This document shows positions 1 through 7,259 of a DNA stretch of 11,636 nucleotides, in pieces. The position numbers were made by a program, and so were the translations under genes. Source of the DNA: Bacteroidales bacterium (GTDB taxonomy: Bacteria > Bacteroidota > Bacteroidia > Bacteroidales > VadinHA17); the NCBI GenBank assembly GCA_025455535.1, contig JALOMM010000022.1:1-11636 (forward strand). The letters are read 5' to 3'. Below the pieces are notes generated by a model. That model made no database searches. It was not told the DNA's origin and saw only the letters and a list, made by a program, of their open reading frames with translations. Within the stretch, counting starts at the first letter, position 1. Every line of letters begins with the position of its first letter.

Positions 1-1
1 A

Positions 2-1975
2 ACATCATTCAAGTCCCTGCTTTCTCTGGTGCCTGCCTTTTATATGCAGGGATATGAGGAACTGAAGGCATCAGGGACATTCTCCCTCGACGGCGCAGTA
101 AAAGGCGTTTACAGTGCGGCTGACAGCACCCTGCCCGACATGACGGTAAACCTCACTGTGACCGATGGCATCATAAGCTATCCCGACCTGCCCGAGAAAA
201 TCAGTGCCATAAACATCAGGGCAGGGGTGAAGGCTGACGGCACAGTGCCTGACAACACGACAGTGACCGTCGACCGCTTTCACTTTGAGCTGGCCGGCAA
301 CCCGTTCGACATGACGGCCAACGTCTCCTATCCGGTAAGTGATCCGGCAATAGCAGTCACTGCAAAGGGTAAGATAGACCTGTCAAAGCTACGGGAGGCT
401 GTCCCCCTTGACAGTATCACCCTTAACGGCATAATAGATGTATCACTTGGCCTCGCCGGCCGCATGTCGATGATAGAGAATGAAAAATATGATCAGTTCA
501 AGGCCGAAGGGGCTTTGACTATCTCTGACATGGATATTGAGACGGCTGACCTGCCCGAGGTAAGTATAAGCAGTGCTGCCTTTGCCTTTAACCCGGCATT
601 TGCCGAGATTCGTGAACTTAAGATGCGGGTGGGAGAGAGGAGCGACTTTGCCCTTAGCGGCCGGCTGGAAAACTATATCCCGTATCTCTTCTCTGACGGC
701 ACCGTCAGAGGCAGTCTGGCCCTGACATCAGCTTCGGTTGATCTTAATGAGATCATGGACAGGCTCCCCTCAGACACTGCAACAGTTGATGACACCACCT
801 CACTTGCTGTGATACAGATCCCGAAGAACATCGACTTCACCTTCAATGCCTTCATCAGCAAGCTGGTTTACGACCGCCTGACCGCCAGCGATGTGAAGGG
901 AAACATTATCATGCGCAATGGCGTCGTCACAATACGGGAGACGGGAATGAAAGCGCTGGGGGGCACAATTGTTATGAATGCCGATTATGATACGCGCGAT
1001 ACTCTCAAGCCTTCTGTCAGGGCTGACCTCAAAATTACCTCTGTCGGTATAAAGGAGGCATTCAATACGTTCAATACTGTCCGTCAGCTGGCCCCCATTG
1101 CAGGCGGATTGGGCGGAAGTGTCTCTGTAGGGATGAAGTACGAGAGCCTCCTGGGAAGCGATATGATGCCTGTTATAAGCTCCATCGCCGGCGGGGGGGA
1201 TGTGAGGTCAGAGACGGTACAGATACTTGAGTCAAACACCTTTGACCAGGTTAAGTCTGTCCTCAGGCTAAACGAATCATATACGAACATCATAAAGGAC
1301 CTGAGGGCTTCATTCACGCTGAATGAAGGGAGGCTCTTCGTGAAACCGTTTGATACCAGAATTGGCAACATAAAGTTGAATATCGGAGGTGACCAGGGGC
1401 TTGACCAGACGCTTAATTACCTTATCAGAACAGAGATACCCAGATCAGAGCTCGGAGGTGCCGCCGATGCACTGATGGGAACCATGGCTGCGCAGGCAGC
1501 AACGCTTGGATTCGCCTTTGCTCCCCCTGAGATCATTAAGATCAATCTCAAGATAGGAGGGACAGTCAAAAAGCCTGTTATAACACCTGTCCTTACCGGT
1601 GGCGAGGGGGTGAGTGCCTCATCCGGGACGGTTACGGCCGCAGTCAAGGAGGAGGTAACACAGCAGGTGACCGAGACTGCCAGTGAGCAGGCTGACAAGC
1701 TGATGACAGAGGCAGAGAAACAGGCTAAGGCTGTTCGTGATGAAGCTGCCGTCGCCGCCGCGAAGATACGTTCCGAGGCTGAGGTACAGGCACAGAAACT
1801 GATAAAAGAGGCTGAGCCGAAGGGATCAATAGCCGTTCTGGCTGCCAGAAAAGGGGCCGATGCCCTCAGAAAGGAGGCTGACAAAAGAGCCACGCAGCTC
1901 ACTACCGAAGCCGACAAGCAGGCTGAGAATATCCTTGCTGAGGCAAAAGCCAGGGCTGATCAGCTGCTGAAATAA
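2..1975 (+). CDS. AsmA-like envelope protein, 3' part (5' end outside window)
   Basis: This is the C-terminal 657 residues of a large AsmA-family protein. AsmA-type proteins are envelope proteins with long beta-rich regions, linked in other bacteria to outer-membrane assembly and lipid transport. The frame is open to the left edge, so the GTG at position 29 is not taken as the start and the true start lies upstream. Visible features are long alternating beta-strand patterns, and the AsmA C-terminal pattern around positions 1000-1590, where glycine-rich stretches (APIAGGLGG) are followed by conserved text such as LNIGGDQGLDQTLNY and INLKIGGTVKKPVITP. After that comes an Ala/Glu/Lys-rich helical tail (from about 1664) not typical of the core domain. 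The gene ends at a TAA followed within 30 bases by a strong terminator, so it is the last gene of its transcript. The family call is confident; the exact role in this organism is not known. Confidence 0.85.
   Translation, partial: TSFKSLLSLVPAFYMQGYEELKASGTFSLDGAVKGVYSAADSTLPDMTVNLTVTDGIISYPDLPEKISAINIRAGVKADGTVPDNTTVTVDRFHFELAGNPFDMTANVSYPVSDPAIAVTAKGKIDLSKLREAVPLDSITLNGIIDVSLGLAGRMSMIENEKYDQFKAEGALTISDMDIETADLPEVSISSAAFAFNPAFAEIRELKMRVGERSDFALSGRLENYIPYLFSDGTVRGSLALTSASVDLNEIMDRLPSDTATVDDTTSLAVIQIPKNIDFTFNAFISKLVYDRLTASDVKGNIIMRNGVVTIRETGMKALGGTIVMNADYDTRDTLKPSVRADLKITSVGIKEAFNTFNTVRQLAPIAGGLGGSVSVGMKYESLLGSDMMPVISSIAGGGDVRSETVQILESNTFDQVKSVLRLNESYTNIIKDLRASFTLNEGRLFVKPFDTRIGNIKLNIGGDQGLDQTLNYLIRTEIPRSELGGAADALMGTMAAQAATLGFAFAPPEIIKINLKIGGTVKKPVITPVLTGGEGVSASSGTVTAAVKEEVTQQVTETASEQADKLMTEAEKQAKAVRDEAAVAAAKIRSEAEVQAQKLIKEAEPKGSIAVLAARKGADALRKEADKRATQLTTEADKQAENILAEAKARADQLLK
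1664..1972 (+). repeat. 11-residue helical repeats at C-terminus of the AsmA-like protein
   Basis: The last 103 residues of the AsmA-like protein can be laid out in steps of 11: QVTETASEQAD, KLMTEAEKQAK, AVRDEAAVAAA, KIRSEAEVQAQ, then KLIKEAEPKG (one residue short), SIAVLAARKGA, DALRKEADKRA, TQLTTEADKQA, ENILAEAKARA and a last DQLLK. In most steps position 2 is a bulky aliphatic residue and positions 6 and 10 are alanine. This is the hendecad pattern expected of a long amphipathic helix or right-handed coiled coil. A Pro-Lys-Gly in the middle probably marks a kink. The repeats are seen in the protein; the underlying bases are diverged. Confidence 0.7.
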
Positions 1976-2004
1976 CCGGGTTCCTAAATAACTGATTTGT
2001 AGTG

Positions 2005-2040
2005 TGTAACGACGCGCAATTTGCGCGTCGTTACATTTTT
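2005..2040 (+). terminator. Rho-independent terminator after the AsmA-like gene
   Basis: A perfect 13-bp stem has left arm tgtaacgacgcgc (2005-2017), a 5-base loop aattt, and right arm gcgcgtcgttaca (2023-2035). It is followed at once by five T residues. It separates the AsmA-like gene from the receptor operon. The T tract plus the next G supplies a TTTG that could also serve as the -33 element of a downstream promoter. Confidence 0.92.
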
Positions 2041-2066
2041 GATACAATACTGTAATATATATTTTG
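2038..2066 (+). promoter_or_regulatory. Weak candidate promoter for the receptor operon
   Basis: TTTG at 2038-2041 and TATATTTTG at 2058-2066 resemble the Bacteroidota -33 (TTTG) and -7 (TAnnTTTG) elements. The -7 has one extra base and the 16-base gap is shorter than the usual 19 or so. The rest of the 170-base gap, up to the ATG at 2146, holds no recognisable riboswitch. It does contain a short hairpin, GGTT-TTT-AACC (2080-2090), and imperfect copies of ctgtaac. Low confidence. Confidence 0.25.
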
Positions 2067-2145
2067 CCGATTCGTAACAGGTTTTTAACCGCTCTGTAAC
2101 AATCGAACCGGATTTTTGTGCCGGTATAAAAGTCAAATCATCAAA

Positions 2146-4983
2146 ATGAAAAACAGATTCTTTAAAACGGTAATAATCATTTTACTTATTAATCCACATA
2201 TCATCTGCTCACAGACGACAGGAGGAATAGTAACCGGTGTCGTCAGGGAACTGGCAACAGGGATAACAATGCCCGGAGTGAATGTCGTCATCGAAGGTAC
2301 ACTAAGGGGTGCTGCGACGGATGCAGACGGCAAGTTCACGATTGCAGGAGTTGACCCAGGGACATACAATCTCGTTTTTACTTTCATATCATACCAGACC
2401 CTGAGGGTGGAAGGGATTGAGATTAAATCAAATGCCACGTCTGAAGTGACTGCACAGATGACAGACGCATCAATTGAGCTTAACGATGTTGTTGTCGTGG
2501 CCACTAAAAGAAATGACAGCGAGGTGTCTGTCATGAGCAGCATCAAGAACAGTCCTGTGGTTGTCACGGGAGTGTCGGCCCAGCTTATAAGCCGCACCCA
2601 GGATAAAGATGCTTCCGAAGTGGTGAAACGCCTCCCTGGTGTATCGGTTGTCGATGACAGGTTTATTGTAGTGAGAGGACTCTCATCCCGTTATAATAAT
2701 GTATGGCTTAACAATTCATCGGCTCCAAGCCTTGAGTCTGATACGAGGTCATTCTCATTTGACCTTATCCCCTCATCGATGATCGAAAACATTTTCATCC
2801 TTAAATCTCCCACAGCAGATCTTCCTGCCGATTACTCAGGAGGTTTCATTAAGGTGTCCACAACAGGTATCCCTAACAAGAACAGTTTCTTCTTTTCATA
2901 CGGGACAGTCTTCAGACAATACTCAACCTTTGAAAGTTATGACAGGGAGCCTGGCAGTCCGCTCGACTTCCTGACAGCAGGTTCTTCATACCGGGCTCTC
3001 CCTGAGGATATGCCTTCCCACCTTGATCAGTATGAGAGTGCGACAAACCCTGAGATACGCAACAGGGTAACTGAGATTGGAAGGAGTCTCAACAATTCAT
3101 GGGAGCCTCTATCATCAACCGCGTTGCCTGATCAGAAATTTTCAATCGGATTGAACAGCAGAATTGAGAAGGGCAAATTCATTGCCGGTAATGTTACATC
3201 CCTTACTTACAGCTTCTCAAATGTCTTCAACGAAGTAGAGACCAATAATTACTCGATATACAACTTTGCATACGACACTCCAGGTATCCTTGATGAATTT
3301 ATTGATGACCAGAATAAATCAAACGCAAGGATCGGGTTGATGCACAACTGGACATTCTATCCCGCTGACGGCCTCAAGATTGATTTCAGGAACTTCTTTA
3401 CAAGTACTTCACAGTCAAGGGTGACTTCAAGAGAGGGGAGAGACTGGTACAATAACGGACGCTATGTAAGTGCCGGTGAGACAAAATACAGCAACAGGCT
3501 GATCTATTCGGGTCAGCTGGGTGCAGAGAAGTTATTCAATGAAGGCAATACGGTTATTGACTTCACTGCCGGGTACTCTCTCTCCTCAAAAGATGAACCC
3601 GATATCAGGAGATACAGATATATCAGCAATGACCCGGAAATCACTCCATATGCAATAATGTTCGGAAATAATCCGGACCTCTCTTCGGTTGCGAGAATGT
3701 GGCTCGATCTTGAGGAAGACAATATCTCAGGGATGCTGAACTTTACCCGCAAATTCAGAGTCGGCAATATGGAGACTGATTTCAGGAGCGGGGTTTATGC
3801 CGAGAGCCGAAGCAGAACTTTCACTGCCAGGAATTTTGGATATGCGATGGGCAGCGACTCATCCACATTTTCATCAACCACCATGCCCATTGGAGAGGTG
3901 TTTGATCCTGAGAATATAAATCTTGCAGACGGTATCAAAATGAAGGAGATCACGGCTCTGTCCGACTCCTACTCTGCAACCAGCTATATTGTTGCAGGGT
4001 ATGTTAACCTGAGGATTAAACCAACCACGCGCACTGACCTCTCACTCGGCCTCCGGATAGAGAAAGACCGCCAGGAGCTCTCAAGTTACAGGCAGGGAAC
4101 GACTATACCTGTGAATGTGGTGAGGGATACGGTTAACTTCTTCCCCTCCGCAAACTTCGCTTATAACCTGACTTCAAAGAGCCTGATAAGAGCTACCTAC
4201 GGCCTTTCAGTCAACAGGCCTGAGTTCAGGGAGATGGCTCCTTTCTATTTCGTTGATTTTGATCAGAATGCCGGGATTTATGGAAATGAAGATATTAAAC
4301 AGGCCTATATCCATAATATTGACCTGAGGTACGAATTCTATCCCGGCAATAATGAGACCTTCAACATTGGGATCTTCTACAAGGATTTTACGAATCCTAT
4401 CGAGGTCAGCATCAGGGGAAACAATCCAACCCAGTTCTCATTTGACAATATCGCTTCGGCATACAGCTACGGAATTGAAACCGAGGCCCGTAAGACACTC
4501 GGATTCATCAGTGACGGTCTGAGGGATTTCAGTGCAGTCTTCAACCTTGCCCTGATAAAGAGTTCTGTCTCATTTGACAGGCCTCTGCAGGGCCAGTCGC
4601 CCTATATTGTGAATGTAGGATTATTCTACCAGAAACCAGAAAAGGGGATTTCTGCCAGCCTCGTTTATAACAGGATCGGAAAAAGGATCATCGCCATTGG
4701 AAGGCCTTCTCCGAATGAGTGGGAAAGTATCCCTGACATATATGAAATGCCGCGTAACGAAGCTGACCTGTCTGTTACAAAGAAAATAGGCGAGTTTGTG
4801 GAGGTTAAAGCCGGGATCAAGGACCTGTTCGGTGAAAAGGTAATTTACCAGCAGAATGTAAATACAGTTGTCGACATGTCTTTATATGGCGGCGATGGGA
4901 CAAAGGCATTTGACAGAAACCAGGTCACCAAATCATTCTTCCCGGGCAGACAATTCTCTTTCGGGATATCCGTAAAACTCTGA
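2146..4983 (+). CDS. TonB-dependent outer-membrane receptor with carboxypeptidase-regulatory-like domain
   Basis: This is a 945-residue TonB-dependent transporter of the outer membrane, which would take up a ligand using energy passed from the inner membrane by TonB. The ATG at 2146 is chosen over an in-frame TTG at 2116 because it directly precedes a signal peptide (MKNRFFKTV, then a hydrophobic run, cleavage probably after Cys21-Ser22). Residues about 28-108 form the Ig-like carboxypeptidase-regulatory domain common in this phylum, with VTGVVRELATG and the DADGKFTIAGVDPGTYNL pattern. A possible TonB-box region (LNDVVVVATKR) follows at 112-122. The plug is at about 135-240 (ASEVVKRLPGVSVVDD, FIVVRGLSSRYNNVWLN), and the rest is the beta-barrel, ending FPGRQFSFGISVKL. 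It lacks the SusC feature of a following susD; a beta-helix lipoprotein gene starts 32 bases downstream, so the two are probably one operon. The ligand is unknown. Confidence 0.9.
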   Translation: MKNRFFKTVIIILLINPHIICSQTTGGIVTGVVRELATGITMPGVNVVIEGTLRGAATDADGKFTIAGVDPGTYNLVFTFISYQTLRVEGIEIKSNATSEVTAQMTDASIELNDVVVVATKRNDSEVSVMSSIKNSPVVVTGVSAQLISRTQDKDASEVVKRLPGVSVVDDRFIVVRGLSSRYNNVWLNNSSAPSLESDTRSFSFDLIPSSMIENIFILKSPTADLPADYSGGFIKVSTTGIPNKNSFFFSYGTVFRQYSTFESYDREPGSPLDFLTAGSSYRALPEDMPSHLDQYESATNPEIRNRVTEIGRSLNNSWEPLSSTALPDQKFSIGLNSRIEKGKFIAGNVTSLTYSFSNVFNEVETNNYSIYNFAYDTPGILDEFIDDQNKSNARIGLMHNWTFYPADGLKIDFRNFFTSTSQSRVTSREGRDWYNNGRYVSAGETKYSNRLIYSGQLGAEKLFNEGNTVIDFTAGYSLSSKDEPDIRRYRYISNDPEITPYAIMFGNNPDLSSVARMWLDLEEDNISGMLNFTRKFRVGNMETDFRSGVYAESRSRTFTARNFGYAMGSDSSTFSSTTMPIGEVFDPENINLADGIKMKEITALSDSYSATSYIVAGYVNLRIKPTTRTDLSLGLRIEKDRQELSSYRQGTTIPVNVVRDTVNFFPSANFAYNLTSKSLIRATYGLSVNRPEFREMAPFYFVDFDQNAGIYGNEDIKQAYIHNIDLRYEFYPGNNETFNIGIFYKDFTNPIEVSIRGNNPTQFSFDNIASAYSYGIETEARKTLGFISDGLRDFSAVFNLALIKSSVSFDRPLQGQSPYIVNVGLFYQKPEKGISASLVYNRIGKRIIAIGRPSPNEWESIPDIYEMPRNEADLSVTKKIGEFVEVKAGIKDLFGEKVIYQQNVNTVVDMSLYGGDGTKAFDRNQVTKSFFPGRQFSFGISVKL

Positions 4984-5015
4984 AAGCAATACGATAATCA
5001 AACAAATATTCAATT

Positions 5016-6647
5016 ATGAAAACTAACATTTTTACTGAAACTTTAAGGACTATTTTCCTGGGAGTCATCCTCCTGGCATTTTCATCATGTGAGAAGGATG
5101 TGCCCGTCACTGCCCTTTCGCTCGACCAGCAGACCGCTACTGTTTCTGTTGGCAATACGGTCGTTCTCCTTCCGGTTATCGATCCGGTTGATGCAACAAA
5201 CAAGGAGGTGGTCTGGACAACAAGCAATGCTTCGGTTGCCACCGTTGCTGACGGGATTGTTACAGGTGTGGCACTGGGAACGGTAACCATTACAGCCGCC
5301 TCAGCTGATAATTCGCAGTTTACTGCTGCGTGTGAAATAACTGTTGTTCCTTCAACCGGACAGGTAATTACCGTCTCGGGCGATATTACGTCAGACACAA
5401 AATGGTATGCCCAGGCAAAGTATATGCTTTCAGGCTTCGTCTATGTCAAAAACAATGCGACTCTGACAATTGAGGCCGGAACATTAATCAAGGGTGTCTC
5501 AAACACAAAAGCGACACTTATCATTGAAAGAGGTTCTAAGATCATCGCTGCAGGCACGGCAAGCAAACCTATTGTATTCACCTCCGATAAGCCAGTCGGC
5601 CAGAGAGCTACAGGTGACTGGGGCGGTGTGGTCATATGCGGTTTAGCCAGGACAAACAAACACGATGACGGTACGGGCGTAGGTATTGCAGAGGGTGGTA
5701 TCGGATCAAAATACGGCGGCACTGATGACAATGACAACTCAGGTACCCTGCAGTATGTCAGGATTGAGTTCCCCGGTATACCCCTCACCTCAACTGCAAA
5801 CAGCGAAATTAACGGTCTGACACTTTATTCTGTTGGAAAGGCGACAGTAATTGACCACGTTCAGGTCTCATACTCGGGCGATGACTCATATGAATGGTTC
5901 GGCGGAAATGTGAATGCAAAATACCTCGTTGCCTTAGGTGGCCTTGATGACGGTTTCGATACTGACAACGGATTCAGCGGCAAGATTCAGTTCGGTCTTA
6001 TCCTTCAGGATCCGGTAAAATCCGATCAGTCAGGATCAAACGCCTTTGAGACTGACAATGATGCTGACGGTTCGCTCCTGACACCTGTCACTTCACCTCT
6101 GTTCTCAAATGTTACTGCTTACGGTCCGTATACAGTGTCTGCAACTCTGCCCGAAGGTTCAAAGCATGAAAAAGCCATGCACCTGAGGAGAGGAACAGCG
6201 ACATCCGTGTACAATTCTGTTTTCGTGGGCTTTCCACAGGGCCTGTCAATTGACGGTCAGAAGGGAAATTCACCCACCAGGGCTGATCTTAACGAGCTGC
6301 AGCTTGAAAACGTAATAATGGCAGGCATGACGGTAAATTATGTAGAGAAGACAGGTACGGTGGCAACAACTTATACTGTTGCACAGCATGAGGCTTACTT
6401 CCGCGCCGCCGCCAGAAACAATCGTGATGACCTGACAATAAATGATATCATCGGGTCTTCGCTCATCAATCTGAAATCACCTGCACTGATACCTCCAGCG
6501 GGCTCTGTCCTGCTTACAGGAGCTTCCTTTACCAACAGCCGCCTCACCGATCCTTTCTTTACTGCTGTGACCCACAGAGGGGCGTTTGGTACACAGGACT
6601 GGACATCCGGGTGGTGTAACTGGGATCCCCAGAACACCGTTTATTAG
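5016..6647 (+). CDS. Surface lipoprotein with Big_2 domain and probable beta-helix domain
   Basis: This is a 543-residue predicted lipoprotein. Residues 1-24 are a hydrophobic signal ending LLAFSS, and Cys25 would carry the lipid. The next residues, Glu-Lys-Asp, resemble the charged lipoprotein export signal that places Bacteroidota lipoproteins on the cell surface. Residues about 29-112 are a bacterial Ig-like group 2 (Big_2) domain, with the typical ending WTTSNASVATVADGIVTGV. The remaining 430 residues match a family I recognise in Bacteroidota, often annotated loosely as hypothetical or multidrug transporter. It has short beta-strand repeats suggesting a right-handed beta-helix, GDWGGVVICG, Asp-rich loops near 237-241, 311-318 and 347-352, and an ending DWTSGWCNWDPQNTVY. 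The Asp347-Asn-Asp-Ala-Asp-Gly loop fits a DxDxDG calcium site. There is no membrane transporter feature. The operon with the receptor upstream suggests ligand capture at the surface; this is inference. Confidence 0.8.
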   Translation: MKTNIFTETLRTIFLGVILLAFSSCEKDVPVTALSLDQQTATVSVGNTVVLLPVIDPVDATNKEVVWTTSNASVATVADGIVTGVALGTVTITAASADNSQFTAACEITVVPSTGQVITVSGDITSDTKWYAQAKYMLSGFVYVKNNATLTIEAGTLIKGVSNTKATLIIERGSKIIAAGTASKPIVFTSDKPVGQRATGDWGGVVICGLARTNKHDDGTGVGIAEGGIGSKYGGTDDNDNSGTLQYVRIEFPGIPLTSTANSEINGLTLYSVGKATVIDHVQVSYSGDDSYEWFGGNVNAKYLVALGGLDDGFDTDNGFSGKIQFGLILQDPVKSDQSGSNAFETDNDADGSLLTPVTSPLFSNVTAYGPYTVSATLPEGSKHEKAMHLRRGTATSVYNSVFVGFPQGLSIDGQKGNSPTRADLNELQLENVIMAGMTVNYVEKTGTVATTYTVAQHEAYFRAAARNNRDDLTINDIIGSSLINLKSPALIPPAGSVLLTGASFTNSRLTDPFFTAVTHRGAFGTQDWTSGWCNWDPQNTVY

Positions 6648-6675
6648 TCCATTTGATGGTTTGACAACCCTTTAC

Positions 6676-6712
6676 AGGGGGTGCACCGGAGCACCCCCTA
6701 TTTTAATTTTTG
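6676..6712 (+). terminator. Rho-independent terminator after the receptor-lipoprotein operon
   Basis: The 9-bp stem agggggtgc (6676-6684) pairs with gcaccccct (6691-6699) around the loop accgga, followed by the T-rich tail attttaattttt. It lies 28 bases after the lipoprotein stop codon and faces the rplS terminator on the other strand. Confidence 0.88.
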
Positions 6713-6757
6713 CTGGTGACCGGTAATGATGCCTCTTCTCACGCTTGAAAACCGGCT

Positions 6758-6783
6758 AAAAAAAAAGCCACTCTGCAGTGGCT
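6758..6783 (-). terminator. Rho-independent terminator after rplS
   Basis: Read on the minus strand, agccact-gcag-agtggct (6783 down to 6766) is a 7-bp stem with a 4-base loop, followed by nine T residues (the run of A at 6758-6766 on the plus strand). It lies 23 bases beyond the rplS stop codon. Confidence 0.88.
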
Positions 6784-6806
6784 CTTTCATAATATTACGT
6801 GGTAAT

Positions 6807-7157
6807 CTAGTATATCTTCTCCCTGATACGGGCTTTCTTGCCGGTAAGTTTCCTGAGGTAGAAGATACGCGCCCTGCGCACTTTACCGTACTTGTTAACT
6901 TCAACCTTGTCAATGAAAGGTGACTGAACGGGGAAGATCCTTTCAACTCCGATATTACCTGACATCTTGCGAACGGTGAAGGTGGCTGTCACACTCGATC
7001 CTCCTGATCTCTGAATGACCACACCGCGATACTGCTGTATCCTTTCCTTGTTACCTTCAACGATTTTATAGTGAACTGTAACAGTGTCTCCGGCTTTGAA
7101 TTTCGGAAACTCATTATTTACAGCAAATTCCTTTTCAACAACTTTCATTAAGTCCAT
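6807..7157 (-). CDS. rplS: 50S ribosomal protein L19
   Basis: This is the 116-residue L19 protein of the large ribosomal subunit, placed at the interface with the small subunit. The full family pattern is visible: [20 protein letters not shown], then [36 protein letters not shown], and the basic end [20 protein letters not shown]. Its length is normal for the family. The ATG at 7157 ([11 protein letters not shown]) is preferred over a GTG one codon upstream, because L19 proteins of this phylum typically begin MDL. The gene stands alone, without the rpsP-rimM-trmD genes that accompany it in many Proteobacteria and Firmicutes. It has its own promoter and terminator. There is no Shine-Dalgarno-like sequence before the start, as is common in Bacteroidota. 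Confidence 0.98.
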   Translation of the reverse strand: MDLMKVVEKEFAVNNEFPKFKAGDTVTVHYKIVEGNKERIQQYRGVVIQRSGGSSVTATFTVRKMSGNIGVERIFPVQSPFIDKVEVNKYGKVRRARIFYLRKLTGKKARIREKIY

Positions 7158-7200
7158 CACGCGAATAAATTTGTAGTCTCAACTCGTTTAAAATCGGTCG

Positions 7201-7234
7201 CAAATGTACAAATAATTTTTTTATTATCTGCAAA
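7201..7234 (-). promoter_or_regulatory. Promoter of rplS
   Basis: On the minus strand, TACATTTG (7208 down to 7201) matches the Bacteroidota -7 consensus TAnnTTTG exactly. A TTTG (7234 to 7231) lies 22 bases upstream as a -33 element, with an A/T-rich spacer. Transcription would start near 7194, giving a leader of about 37 bases before the ATG at 7157. It lies between the dipeptidase stop (7260) and rplS, so rplS can be transcribed independently of the upstream gene. Confidence 0.6.
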
Positions 7235-7259
7235 CTATTTAATGCCGGAGACAATCATT

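Noticed and set aside
1417..1917. A 166-codon open frame on the minus strand, opposite the AsmA-like tail
   Set aside because: It mirrors the Ala/Glu/Lys-rich repeats of the plus-strand gene, giving a Ser/Ala/Cys-rich product with no recognisable domain. The plus-strand frame is clearly the coding one.
2116..2145. TTG at 2116 as start of the TonB-dependent receptor
   Set aside because: It would put ten charged and polar residues before the signal peptide; the ATG at 2146 gives a normal signal sequence.
2041..2145. Riboswitch, such as a cobalamin or thiamine type, in the leader of the receptor gene
   Set aside because: None of the conserved core sequences of these riboswitches is seen, and the leader of about 100 bases is short for a cobalamin type.
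4925..5398. A 157-codon minus-strand open frame across the receptor and lipoprotein junction
   Set aside because: It is antisense to the conserved receptor C-terminus, the lipoprotein signal peptide and the Big_2 domain, and shows no family features.
6726..6923. A short plus-strand open frame over rplS
   Set aside because: It is antisense to the well-conserved L19 gene and runs through the rplS terminator.
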